A stretch of 64,000 nucleotides of DNA from Methanomicrobiales archaeon (GTDB taxonomy: Archaea > Halobacteriota > Methanomicrobia > Methanomicrobiales > Methanospirillaceae). Positions 55,095-63,848 of this stretch are shown here, piece after piece (the first letter of the stretch is position 1; the number at the start of each line of letters is the position of its first letter). Under the pieces are notes generated by a model. That model was given only the letters and a program-made list of their open reading frames with translations, ran no database searches and was not told where the DNA came from. The DNA lies in NCBI GenBank assembly GCA_012516785.1, contig JAAYWH010000096.1, forward strand, positions 41,956-105,955, read 5' to 3'. Made by a program: the position numbers and the translations under genes.

Positions 55095-55703
55095 ATGACC
55101 CTGCTCATTATCCGAAGGGTTGAATATGCGATCCTGGGCTTATTCTCATTGTGCTTTATCTACTATGCTTTCCAGGCTCTCATAATAGGAGATACTTTCC
55201 GGTTCATGTATGTTCTGATTCCCTCGCTCGGGCTGTCCCTTCTCCCTATTATCTTTGAATTAGCCATGAAGGTGCGGTTTCCTCCGGGATTCAAATTGTT
55301 CTTTTCGCTCGCCCTTCTCGTGCATGTGGCCGGCGGAATCAGCAGGTTTTACTGGAAATTCGCTCCCTTTTATGACAAAATTGCCCACGTCTGTTCTGCC
55401 CTTGCCCTTTTCCTGCTGATCATTTCCGTATTTGCTCTCCTGGATTACCATGGTACGACGCTGAAATGGCGAACTGTACTCATTGGCACTATCGCACTTG
55501 TATCGATACTCATGATTGCCTGGGAGGTCTCTGAATATGTAATCGATTTGATTGCAACGACTTCGTACAATAACGGGATAATCGATAGCATTGGAGATGT
55601 TATCGCGAATATCATCGGAATTATTATAGGGATTTTTATCGTTCGCTACTACAGGACCCTTATTCCTGCTGGAAAAAACCTGGGTCACTTGCTTACTCTG
55701 TAA
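55095..55703 (+). CDS. Polytopic membrane protein, DUF2238-like (copy 2)
   Basis: 202 residues with about six membrane helices. It shares the motifs of copy 1: FYDKIAHVCSALALF, MIAWEVSEYVIDLIA and GIIDSIGDVIANIIGIIIGIFIVRYY. The family pattern is a buried D.(x)AH, WE..E...D and D...D. No Shine-Dalgarno. It follows the DUF308-like gene by 95 bases and may be cotranscribed. Confidence 0.75.
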   Translation: MTLLIIRRVEYAILGLFSLCFIYYAFQALIIGDTFRFMYVLIPSLGLSLLPIIFELAMKVRFPPGFKLFFSLALLVHVAGGISRFYWKFAPFYDKIAHVCSALALFLLIISVFALLDYHGTTLKWRTVLIGTIALVSILMIAWEVSEYVIDLIATTSYNNGIIDSIGDVIANIIGIIIGIFIVRYYRTLIPAGKNLGHLLTL

Positions 55704-56049
55704 TCCAATAGGAGAGTTGTACTCTATTCGATGATGAAAATGGATACCTAACAAAGCGAAAATGTGGGATACATCTTCTTCGGTATATTTACATTTTGTA
55801 GTACCTGACGCCCATGCTGGAAAATCTGCTGCGGTTGTCTGTTGATCAGACTGTTAGGAGGGAAAGAAACAGGTTCCCGATCTCCCTAAGCGGAAGAACA
55901 GAGAATCTATCGATAGCGTTACACTCTACCCTTTAAAATACAAATAAGCCTGTTTATCAGACGAGAAGATAAAGGGGGATTTTCTCAATCAAGATTGAAT
56001 ACTATCACGTACAACGATTGAAGGTCCCTTCTGCCGTCGAATACATTCA
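55704..56049. other. 346-bp non-coding stretch
   Basis: No gene is evident. It holds AT-rich blocks (CTTTAAAATACAAATAAG at 55931-55948) and no clear repeats. Confidence 0.5.
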
Positions 56050-56142
56050 CTACCCAAACCAGAAATTATACCGGAGATATGCCCCCCCGATTATAACGAT
56101 CAATAGGAGTGCGATCAGGATTACCCACCATTTCCAATCCAT
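56050..56142 (-). CDS. Very small single-helix membrane protein (30 aa)
   Basis: 30 residues: MDWKWW, then a pure hydrophobic helix (VILIALLLIVIIGGAYL) and the polar end RYNFWFG. The ATG is preceded at five or six bases by GGGGAG, a strong ribosome-binding site, which is the main argument that it is translated; longer frames that run through it have no such signal. The gene lies divergently next to the AI-2E transporter gene. Confidence 0.55.
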   Translation of the reverse strand: MDWKWWVILIALLLIVIIGGAYLRYNFWFG

Positions 56143-56341
56143 TTTCTCTCCCCTTGAACATGTAAACGAGCTACCTATTAATCCTATCTCGTTTTGTTGA
56201 GTATTCTCCGGGAAACTACCATGAAAATTATGAATCCGCAGGAACTCCTTCGATTCCGAAAAAAATCTCAGGAAACGAAAAGAGGGTAGACCGGTTTTAC
56301 ACAGATTAGATTTAAATAAATATTGAAGAGAAGCCATATCA

Positions 56342-57357
56342 ATGGCATTCGAAAATCCGCGGTATGATATCCTCGCCGTCATTGTTATTTTTCTCATCCT
56401 GCTGACAGTTTTTGTCGTCTATTTCCCCCTTGCGAGCCCGATTATCCTTGGTATGACCCTTGCTATGGTCCTGTACCCGCTCCACCAGCGGTTCTCCCAG
56501 AGGATGAAAGAATCCGCATCGGCTACCCTTATCACCCTGATCGCATTTCTGGCAATTGCGATCATGCTTTATTTTATTGTCAATATTCTTCTCTCTGGTT
56601 CATCAAAGGTCTTTCAGATGATCACAACAATCATCGAATGGCTGGGGTCGATGGGAAATTCACCGCTTCCCGGTGTTTTAATTGGAACTGCCCTAGATAC
56701 GATTGTTACAACCTTGAAGCAGTTCCTGATTTCGCTACTCGTCAATATTCCTGCGATGGTCTTTTTTACCTTTGTCTTCTTTTTGAGCGTATTTCTTTTC
56801 CTTCTGAAAGGTCCGGCTGTCAGCCCGCGAAATCCAGGCTGCCCTTCCGGAAAGGCTTAATGTATCCATCGAGAAAATCTCAGCTCTTACCGTCAATACC
56901 CTTTATGCCATTTACATCGTGACGGTAGAGATTGCCATCCTCACTTTCCTGATTGCGCTCCCGTTTTTATTTATTAGGGTACCCGGGATACCTTCAGCTT
57001 GCCCTCTTAGCAGGAGTATCCCAATTTATCCCCATCATCGGCCCCTTTATCGTGGTGGCCTTCCTTGTCATTTTCGAGCTGGCATCCGGTGATACAACCG
57101 GGGCACTGATTGCCATTTTCGTTCTCTACCCTCTCATCCTCTGGCTCCCGGGATCCTACATCAGGGCAAAGCTGATGGGAAGGCGGATAGCCATACACCC
57201 CATCCTGCGGATGATAGGTATCATTGGGGGTATTTCTGTCATGGGAATTGTTGGGTTGATCTTTGGTCCGTTCTTCATCGCCCTCCTTATCTCTGCCTAC
57301 CGGATCCTCATTGACCAGATGAACATGGCAAAGGAAGGCGCAGACACCCCCGAATAA
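56342..57357 (+). pseudogene. AI-2E/PerM-family transporter broken by two +1 frame shifts
   Basis: Three frames together give one normal-length (about 338 residue) AI-2E family permease. Frame one: MAFENPRYDILAVIVIF... to FLFLLK (about 56809). Frame two: VRLSAREIQAALPERLNVSIEK... to FLIALPF (about 56965). Frame three: YLLGYPGYLQLALLAGVSQFIPIIGPFIVV to the stop at 57357. Deleting one G near 56810 and one T in TTTTT (56964-56968) would restore the reading frame. Both breaks are in homopolymers. Either sequence error or a true pseudogene. Confidence 0.75.
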
Positions 57358-57583
57358 ATTTTCAGGAAATGCCTCCATCAGTTCGATATGCAGATGTATG
57401 CAAATGATGGAGAATCGGTTGAGATCAGCAAAAACCATTCAGATGGAGAGTGCTCCTTGTAATCAGTTTGGCCATCTTCATCCTGGTCATAGACAAGGCT
57501 ATCACGGGATGTTCATCCCCGCTCTCTTCATCAGGAAGACTGGAAAAGTGACGTAAGGGGAACAGGGTAATAATCGCCCTTTT

Positions 57584-58261
57584 TTAAATCGGACATGCTT
57601 TCCCCTCTTTTATCAATGTCCGATACAGGACGAGTTGATACAGGAGGATCAGGATGATCAGCCAGAAGGTTCCGATGATATAGCTCCCGATCACATCGCT
57701 TGCCCAGTGTTCTCCAAGATAGATTCGTGATGGTCCAATCAGGAGAATCAGTGCGGCACAGATCGAGAGGGTTATTCCACGCAGCCAGCCCGCGAGAAAC
57801 TTCCAGGCAAGATAACTGCAGAATCCAAAGAATGTCACAAAGAAGAGGACATGTCCGCTTGGATAGGCAAACTGGTTGAAAAATTGGAAGATATCTTCCG
57901 GGCTCAGCATGAAGCTGGGAGGGCGGGGACGGCTAACGAACATCTTCAGCACCCCGGCAATGATCCCACTGCTCAGTGTGGCCACTACAAAGGCCCCTTC
58001 AACCCATCTTTTCTTCCATGCACAAATTGAAGTAACGGCAAATACGAGAATGACGGGGACCCATCCATCCCCGAGGAAACTTACCGTGGTCATAAGGGCT
58101 GCAACTGCGGGGTTTTCCTCACCCCTGAGTGCAACCGCAACTTTCAGGTCAAAAGGAAATATTCCAAAGAAATACGCCGCAAGAGTAAGAGCGGTAGCAC
58201 TAATTAGCAACAAAAAGAGGATAACAGCCAGTTTGCGATCCATTATCCTTGAATGGGGCAT
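57584..58261 (-). CDS. PAP2 family membrane phosphatase
   Basis: 225 residues, about six helices. The three phosphatase motifs are complete: KMFVSRPRP (KxxxxxxRP, about 108-116), PSGH (about 135), and SRIYLGEHWASD (SRxxxxxHxxxD, about 175). Such enzymes dephosphorylate lipid phosphates or polyprenyl diphosphates at the membrane. ATG 58243 (MDRKLAVIL) is an alternative start. Not in an operon with the neighbours. Confidence 0.9.
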   Translation of the reverse strand: MPHSRIMDRKLAVILFLLLISATALTLAAYFFGIFPFDLKVAVALRGEENPAVAALMTTVSFLGDGWVPVILVFAVTSICAWKKRWVEGAFVVATLSSGIIAGVLKMFVSRPRPPSFMLSPEDIFQFFNQFAYPSGHVLFFVTFFGFCSYLAWKFLAGWLRGITLSICAALILLIGPSRIYLGEHWASDVIGSYIIGTFWLIILILLYQLVLYRTLIKEGKACPI

Positions 58262-58421
58262 ATCGGTTTAAAATAACTAGTCGTTTGATATTCAGGCCAT
58301 CTTTAAAGGCAAACGAATACAATGAACCAGCCAGTTGAGTTCCTCTAGTCACATAACAGGGATGGCGTTAAATATTACTGCCTGGTGTACTCTCTGTTCG
58401 GAGTAAAAAATGGATTTTTTG

Positions 58422-58985
58422 TCAGGCCCCTTTTTGTGCCGACCTGAGCATAAAGGAGCCGACAATGGCCGCAAACCCGAAAATAATACCAAGGATACCA
58501 AAGACGTAGGGAAGGGCGAGGGTGGATGCGAAGGGATTTGCAAGGATGAGGAGGCCGAAGAGGATGGAGAGAATGCCCAGGATTCCGACGCCCCAACCCT
58601 TGCCGGTAAATGCTCCATATAAAGCAACAAACCCATAAATCAGGGCAATAATCCCTACCATGATAGCAAATAGAAACATCGAGATGACGGTACTGTAGAG
58701 TGGATACGCGAGAAACAGGAGGCCAAGGATGATACCCAGGATACCAAGTAGGATCTTCCATCCACGATCGCTAGTATCCCCAAAAGCTCCAAACAGGGTA
58801 AAAATTCCACTCACGAACCAATAAGCTCCAAGGAAAATGATGATTGTTGCCATAGCAAAAAGAGGTTCGTAAATCAGGCAGATACCCAGGATAAGTGCGA
58901 TGATCCCCTGTATCAACAGGAGCCACCATGGGAAGAAGGTCCCCATGGGGTGCGGGATTCCCGTTGTTGATGTCATTTCAGTCAT
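58422..58985 (-). CDS. DUF308 (HdeD family) membrane protein
   Basis: 187 residues, six helices in three repeated pairs, each pair ending in a Gly-rich turn: LLLIQGIIALILGICLIYEP, ILLGILGIILGLLFLAYP and ILGILSILFGLLILANP are the tell-tale DUF308 repeats. GGTGA lies eight bases before the ATG. Acid-stress link known only for bacterial HdeD. Confidence 0.88.
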   Translation of the reverse strand: MTEMTSTTGIPHPMGTFFPWWLLLIQGIIALILGICLIYEPLFAMATIIIFLGAYWFVSGIFTLFGAFGDTSDRGWKILLGILGIILGLLFLAYPLYSTVISMFLFAIMVGIIALIYGFVALYGAFTGKGWGVGILGILSILFGLLILANPFASTLALPYVFGILGIIFGFAAIVGSFMLRSAQKGA

Positions 58986-59138
58986 TGGTTTAAGTCACCT
59001 TTCTTCACACAGCATTACACGTTTCAATATATAAGAGATGGTAGGGCAGATCCAAAATCTGTCAGTCCGGCAGGATCGAATGGCAAAAAACAATAACTGG
59101 CAGTAATGAGATCATTCCTTAAACCTAGCAGGTGTATC

Positions 59139-59660
59139 ATGAGCAAGAATAACAAATCAGAATCAGATCAAGCGTCAAAAAAATCTGAATCCTCGAATAA
59201 AGCGTTCACGATTATTATCATCCTTTGCTTCCTTGGCGTAATGCCCATTCTGATCTGGGCAAGCCTCCCTGATTCGAGTTCCCATACTTCTGTCTCCTCC
59301 TCATCCCCCATGGTGAAGTCTGCCGCTGCCGCTGCCGGATTGCAGATCTGTACTCAGGAGAATTACCCGGTTAATGTTCCCGGAGGGCAGAGTGCCATCC
59401 TCTACCAGCTCTCCCCTGACTGCAGTGCTTTAACCTCTGCAAACACCGTAAATGTCCTGGTTGTCGGATTTATCAGCACTGATGCCATGAACGCAGCAAT
59501 TGCAACAGCCCGGAATACTTACCAAAACTGGAAAACTTTGAACACGGAAGTATACACAAGTGAGTATACCGTTCTTATTGTCCAAGGATCCCCAGGAAAC
59601 GAGGATGTTCAAAAGATTGGGGCCTCGTTTGAAGGAGATGGTGCAGTCCAGGTGATCTAG
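59139..59660 (+). CDS. Membrane-anchored extracytoplasmic protein, paralogue B
   Basis: 173 residues from ATG 59139, with AGGTG just upstream. A signal-anchor helix (about 24-44, FTIIIILCFLGVMPILIWASLP) is followed by a Ser/Thr-rich stretch and an exterior domain homologous to the protein at 47746 (SAAAAAGLQICTQE, GQSAILYQLSPDCS, VNVLVVGF, ATARNTYQNWKT). The two conserved Cys are present. Function unknown. Confidence 0.75.
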   Translation: MSKNNKSESDQASKKSESSNKAFTIIIILCFLGVMPILIWASLPDSSSHTSVSSSSPMVKSAAAAAGLQICTQENYPVNVPGGQSAILYQLSPDCSALTSANTVNVLVVGFISTDAMNAAIATARNTYQNWKTLNTEVYTSEYTVLIVQGSPGNEDVQKIGASFEGDGAVQVI

Positions 59661-59900
59661 GTCATCTGGTGGTATTCACCAGATACCTTCCTTCTCGCGT
59701 TTCGTTGATCGATTTGAATTCTTGCCCTGCCCTGGAAGTAACAACCCCTCGATCATTCTCTCCTTTTTAAAAAAATCCTTGAAATATCACATGGCACTGT
59801 CAAGTAATGCATAAATTTTTTAATAATCCCAGGAAGAGTACCCATGTGTGCCCGTTTTCAATCCGAATCCGACAGGAGAACCGGGTAGGAGGAACATAAA

Positions 59901-60002
59901 TTGGGAGTATTGGGAAAGGTTGTTGCAGTAAAAGCAGTGAAAGGACGCAGAGAAGGGAAGAAGGAGAAGACAGAAGAAGAGAAGACAGAAGAAAAGAAGT
60001 GA
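59901..60002 (+). CDS. Short highly charged protein, TTG start (33 aa)
   Basis: 33 residues. A short hydrophobic start (GVLGKVVAVKAVKG) leads into a Lys/Glu-only tail. TTG 59901 lies eight bases after AGGAGG, a strong ribosome-binding site; the stop is followed by a T7 run at 60029-60035. No homologue recognised; translation is plausible rather than proven. Confidence 0.4.
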   Translation: MGVLGKVVAVKAVKGRREGKKEKTEEEKTEEKK

Positions 60003-60311
60003 ATTCTGCCGGACAAAACCCGGTCCACTTTTTTTCCCGCTTTTATCAGATTTCGGATATTAAGAGAAACAGTTCCCGGAAAGTTTGAGATGAAGGACCT
60101 GTGAATATGCAATGTCCCGGTTCCGGGCATGCCGCTCTCGTGATAATTCTCAACAAGGCTGTTATTCTCAAAATTGAATTTTCATCTTTTATGAGAAGTA
60201 TCGCCTATAAATGTTGAACGTTGCCGAATATTTTGTCAGTAAGGTTTATTCGTTTATTCTTCCTGTTGTATCATGATGCCCTCATACCACGGGGGGTTGG
60301 ATAGGAGGATT
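60003..60311. other. 309-bp gap with T-run and promoter for the DUF6325 gene
   Basis: A CTTTTTTT run at 60028-60035 may terminate the preceding small gene. AAAATTGAATTTT (60170-60182) is a small palindrome. CCTATAAATG at about 60204-60213 is TATA-like for the DUF6325-SHOCT pair. Confidence 0.45.
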
Positions 60312-60764
60312 ATGACAACAAAACAAGGCACAGTTATGGGTCCGGTGGACTATCTCATGGTCAGGTTCCCGGGAAACAAGTTCACAGGCAAAATCGCCCC
60401 TGAACTTGCAAGACTGGAAAAAAAAGGGATTATTCGCGTGATTGACATGGTTTTCATGATCAGGGACCAGGACGGGAAACTGTTGATCATGGAAGCGGAC
60501 AACCTCAGCGGAGATGCCGCGATTGCGTTCAAAGAATTGGCAAAGAATACCCGTGAATGGTTTTCAGAGGGTGATATCGAGGTTATCGCCGCAACCCTGC
60601 CAAAGAACAGCTCTGCTGCCCTTCTCCTCTTCGAGAATCTTTGGGCAATCCATTTCAAAGAGGCGCTCCTGGAGGCTGATGCTGAACTGATTGACATGGG
60701 CCGGATCCCACCGGAATCGATTCAGAGAGCAGAGAAGGCAATCATGGCAAAAGGAAGTGTCTGA
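60312..60764 (+). CDS. DUF6325-like protein
   Basis: 150 residues from ATG 60312, behind GGAGG. The layout MGPVDYLMVRFPGNKFTGKIAPELARLEKKGIIRVIDMVFMIRD, then FENLWAIHFKEALLEADAELIDMGRIPPESI, matches DUF6325 proteins of archaea and bacteria: a ferredoxin-like half followed by a helical end. Soluble; no known reaction. The SHOCT gene starts two bases after its stop. Confidence 0.75.
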   Translation: MTTKQGTVMGPVDYLMVRFPGNKFTGKIAPELARLEKKGIIRVIDMVFMIRDQDGKLLIMEADNLSGDAAIAFKELAKNTREWFSEGDIEVIAATLPKNSSAALLLFENLWAIHFKEALLEADAELIDMGRIPPESIQRAEKAIMAKGSV

Positions 60765-60766
60765 AC

Positions 60767-61024
60767 ATGAGAGGAAGAGGATTGATGCTCGTAGCAGGGA
60801 TGAAGATGGGACAGGCGCAAGCTCAGGCACAGGCGCAGCAGCAGGCTCAGCATCAGGCAGCAGTGGAACAGGCAAGGCAGGAAGGTGCCGCTCAGGCCCA
60901 GACCGCAGCCCCTGCAACAAAAGATGTCACATCCGAACTACAAAAACTGGCCGATCTTCATAAATCGGGGGCACTTACTGATGAAGAGTTCAGTGCATTG
61001 AAAAAGAAGCTCTTGGGATTGTAA
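60767..61024 (+). CDS. SHOCT-domain protein
   Basis: 85 residues. A glycine/methionine start, a Gln/Ala-rich segment (about 16-48, repeated QA) and a C-terminal SHOCT domain (SELQKLADLHKSGALTDEEFSALKKKLL, 56-84). SHOCT is a short oligomerisation module. It lies two bases after the DUF6325-like gene, a pairing I believe recurs in other genomes. Role unknown. Confidence 0.85.
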   Translation: MRGRGLMLVAGMKMGQAQAQAQAQQQAQHQAAVEQARQEGAAQAQTAAPATKDVTSELQKLADLHKSGALTDEEFSALKKKLLGL

Positions 61025-61139
61025 AAAAAATTCATATCTTTATTTAAACGTTATTTTGTCTCTGACTAACTCTGAATGAACTGCGATTTTTTTTGAACAT
61101 GGAAAAAGAACCAGGCACCTCCTGATTTGAAATGATTGA

Positions 61140-61180
61140 CACTTTTTTTAAATAGATTTCATGGCTAGTACTAATTTGAG
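61140..61180 (+). promoter_or_regulatory. Promoter of the antiporter gene
   Basis: CTTTTTTTAAATAG at about 61142-61155 is a TATA-like element about 30 bases before ATG 61181; no Shine-Dalgarno, so probably leaderless. Confidence 0.5.
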
Positions 61181-62461
61181 ATGTTATCGGTAATCCTTGT
61201 CGGCATCATAATTTTTTCAATAATGCTGTTTGCCTATTCTCTTGTATCGCATCGTATTGAAAGCTCAATAGTAACCGCCCCGATGATCTTTGTCGCGATA
61301 GGTATGCTGGTCAGCCCTGAAGGGTTTGATATCATACCGCTCGGTGCAGAGAATGAATTAATATTGGTATTTGCAGAAATTGCCCTGGTATTAATCCTTT
61401 TTTCCGATGCAGCACGTATTGATGTCTCTACGTTGAAGGGGAACCGTAATTTCCCTTCCCGATTACTCGGAATAGGTCTTCCCCTCACAATTTTTTTGGG
61501 GGCTGTGATGGCAATACTGTTTTTCACCGATCTTTCCTTACCTGAAGCAGCCCTGATAGGAGTAATCCTCGCACCAACGGATGCCGGGCTTGGCCAGGTA
61601 ATTGTCAACAGTCCAAAAGTACCGGCAAGAATTCGACAGGCACTCAATGTGGAGAGCGGACTCAACGATGGAGGTGCAATCCCGTTCTTTGCCTTCTTCC
61701 TGGTCCTTTCAACAGCAGAGGAGGCTCATATTCCCGCCAGTCAATGGGTCATCTTTGCGTTTGAGCAGATTGGATATGGGGTCCTTGTGGGATTAATCGT
61801 GGGGTTGCTGGGGGCACATCTCATCAACAAAGCGATAGATAAGGGATTGATGAGGGGGAGATTCCAGTGGATCGGCTTTCTGGCACTTGCAGTGATCTCC
61901 TATGTTGTGGCGATTGCTATCGGAGGAAGTGGTTTTATTGCAGCATTTGTGGGGGGATTTGCAACAACCCTGACGGGCAGGGGAGTCGGAGATTCGATCA
62001 TCGAATTTACCTCAACCTGGGGAGAAGTGTTCAGTCTTGTCGTATTTTTCGTTTTCGGGATGCTCGCAGCGAGTCTCCTGTCCGGGATCACTGCTACGAT
62101 AATCCTCTATGCTGCACTGAGTCTTACCCTCATACGGATACTACCAGTCGCTGTATCTTTGATGAGAACCGGATTGAAACCGAATTCAATCCTCTTCATC
62201 GGATGGTTTGGTCCACGAGGGCTCGCCTCGATTGTTCTCTTACTTATCACACTCAACGAAGCCCCAGATATTCCCGGTCTCCAGACCATTGCGATAACAG
62301 TGACTACTACGGTTCTGATAAGTGTCTTTGCACACGGCATTTCAGCAAATCCGGCCATCGCCTGGTATGCGAAAAAAATGGCTTTACTGCCTTCAGATGC
62401 AGTGGAGTTAAAAGAAGTCGTGGAATCACCAACACGTATGCAGGTGACAGTCAGGGATTGA
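61181..62461 (+). CDS. Cation:proton antiporter, CPA1/NhaP family
   Basis: 426 residues with about twelve membrane helices. The CPA1 substrate motif is LNVESGLNDGGAIPFF (Asn-Asp pair, about 164-165); ILAPTDAGLGQVI and WFGPRGLASIVL are further family blocks. It exchanges Na+ or K+ for H+ and helps pH and salt control. Leaderless promoter just upstream. It is followed by an unrelated two-helix protein. Confidence 0.92.
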   Translation: MLSVILVGIIIFSIMLFAYSLVSHRIESSIVTAPMIFVAIGMLVSPEGFDIIPLGAENELILVFAEIALVLILFSDAARIDVSTLKGNRNFPSRLLGIGLPLTIFLGAVMAILFFTDLSLPEAALIGVILAPTDAGLGQVIVNSPKVPARIRQALNVESGLNDGGAIPFFAFFLVLSTAEEAHIPASQWVIFAFEQIGYGVLVGLIVGLLGAHLINKAIDKGLMRGRFQWIGFLALAVISYVVAIAIGGSGFIAAFVGGFATTLTGRGVGDSIIEFTSTWGEVFSLVVFFVFGMLAASLLSGITATIILYAALSLTLIRILPVAVSLMRTGLKPNSILFIGWFGPRGLASIVLLLITLNEAPDIPGLQTIAITVTTTVLISVFAHGISANPAIAWYAKKMALLPSDAVELKEVVESPTRMQVTVRD

Positions 62462-62575
62462 AATAGCGTTTCCAGAGGATAACAGGCAAAAATTTTCAGC
62501 CGGGCATGATCCCAGGGATTCGAGATAAAAAGCAGGGTTATATCCCGGCAGATCAATACCTTTTCGGATAGTGAA

Positions 62576-63145
62576 ATGAAAAAAATTGTCGTAAAGAAGG
62601 AAGAGCAGGATAAAACGGTTCAGATTACCTTCAGATTCAAGTCGCTGGAGCAGTTTTTTGATGAGGACGATCCCAATCCGCTACCTGATAAGGAGCTGAC
62701 CGAAGAGGCTGAGGATGCAATTTCAGGGCACCTCGATGAATACCGGGTTGGCAAGCCAGCTCGTCTGGTCATTGAATTGCCGGGAAAAGATCTTGCAGAC
62801 GGTGTCATTCTACCGATCACCGAAGCCATTCGCCATCATTTCAGGTTCCGGCAGGACGACCTGACCCACGACCTCAAGATTGCATGGAGAGAAGGGATAT
62901 ACAGTCTCATCCTTATGCTCGTCAATATAGGACTTCTGTTGGCATTCATCGCTTATGTCGGGGTCAGCGAAATCCCGCCCCAGTCATTGAAGGCAGGTAT
63001 TATCCTGGCTTTTCTCACCATCATGAACTGGGCAACCATATGGGACACCTACGAACATTTCCTGTATGATTATCGTAACCTTGCGAGGAAACGGAGGATT
63101 TTTCGGAAGATCACCACTATCCCTATTGCAGTGACGGTATATTGA
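62576..63145 (+). CDS. Hypothetical protein with soluble N-terminus and two C-terminal helices
   Basis: 189 residues. Residues 1-97 are charged and soluble (FRFKSLEQFFDEDDPNPLPDKELTEEAEDAI), then two helices (about 107-128 and 139-154) with WDTYEHFLYDYRNLARKRR at the end of the second. No family recognised. The soluble part could bind a regulator of the antiporter upstream, but this is only by position. Confidence 0.6.
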   Translation: MKKIVVKKEEQDKTVQITFRFKSLEQFFDEDDPNPLPDKELTEEAEDAISGHLDEYRVGKPARLVIELPGKDLADGVILPITEAIRHHFRFRQDDLTHDLKIAWREGIYSLILMLVNIGLLLAFIAYVGVSEIPPQSLKAGIILAFLTIMNWATIWDTYEHFLYDYRNLARKRRIFRKITTIPIAVTVY

Positions 63146-63209
63146 GAGCAGGAATGTTAGGAGTACCGTACTTGATCACTATTTTCGACTAATTTAGGAA
63201 AAATAAGAA

Positions 63210-63848
63210 TTAAACATTGAATTTTTTGAGATAGGTGCTGTCCTTCACCATATTATGAAAAATCGTTTCCTTTCCATAGTGTTTCAGGTAATAGTAACAT
63301 CCAATCCCCACGATGAGAGAAGCGATCAGGACAAAGATCATGTCGGTCATGGTATCGGCATTGTCAGCCTGCATCAGTCCAGCGGCAGATCCCCCCAGGA
63401 ATGTGTCGATGCAAAACTCCCAGATCTCCCAGAAATATTCGAAGACGCATCCGAAGAAGACGATGAAGATTCCGATGAACGCGGCATCAAGGTTGTAATT
63501 TTTAATCTTGTCCCAGAAGAGAATGACAAGAAAGCCGATCAGGGCTACAATAGTTCCCGAGACCGTATGGGCAAGCACATCCCATCGTACGAAGGCAAGG
63601 TACCTCCCCTGAATATAGCCCGAGATATGGATAAGCACTGCCAGGGAAACAAGGGCATAGACAAACCAGGGAAACATGATCTTCGTCTTCCATGAGAACA
63701 CGTAGATTAGCAGCGCTATCAGGAAGAGAGATAACCCTATTAACACGTCCTGGGGTTTGAAAATCACGGCCAGAAGAACATTGAAAGCAATAGCCGCTTG
63801 AAGAAGATAGGCAAGATACATGCCAGGGGAGCGAAATCGAGATGTCAT
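63210..63848 (-). CDS. Polytopic membrane protein, DUF2238-like (copy 3)
   Basis: 212 residues with about six membrane helices. It shares with copies 1 and 2 the motifs WDVLAHTVSGTIVAL, FEYFWEIWEFCIDTFL and DNADTMTDMIFVLIASLIVG. TATA-like CTATAAATACG lies about 28 bases before ATG 63848, so the mRNA is probably leaderless. Function unknown. Confidence 0.75.
   Translation of the reverse strand: MTSRFRSPGMYLAYLLQAAIAFNVLLAVIFKPQDVLIGLSLFLIALLIYVFSWKTKIMFPWFVYALVSLAVLIHISGYIQGRYLAFVRWDVLAHTVSGTIVALIGFLVILFWDKIKNYNLDAAFIGIFIVFFGCVFEYFWEIWEFCIDTFLGGSAAGLMQADNADTMTDMIFVLIASLIVGIGCYYYLKHYGKETIFHNMVKDSTYLKKFNV

Noticed and set aside
61867..62466. 199-codon frame within the antiporter gene
   Set aside because: Shifted-frame shadow of the polytopic antiporter.
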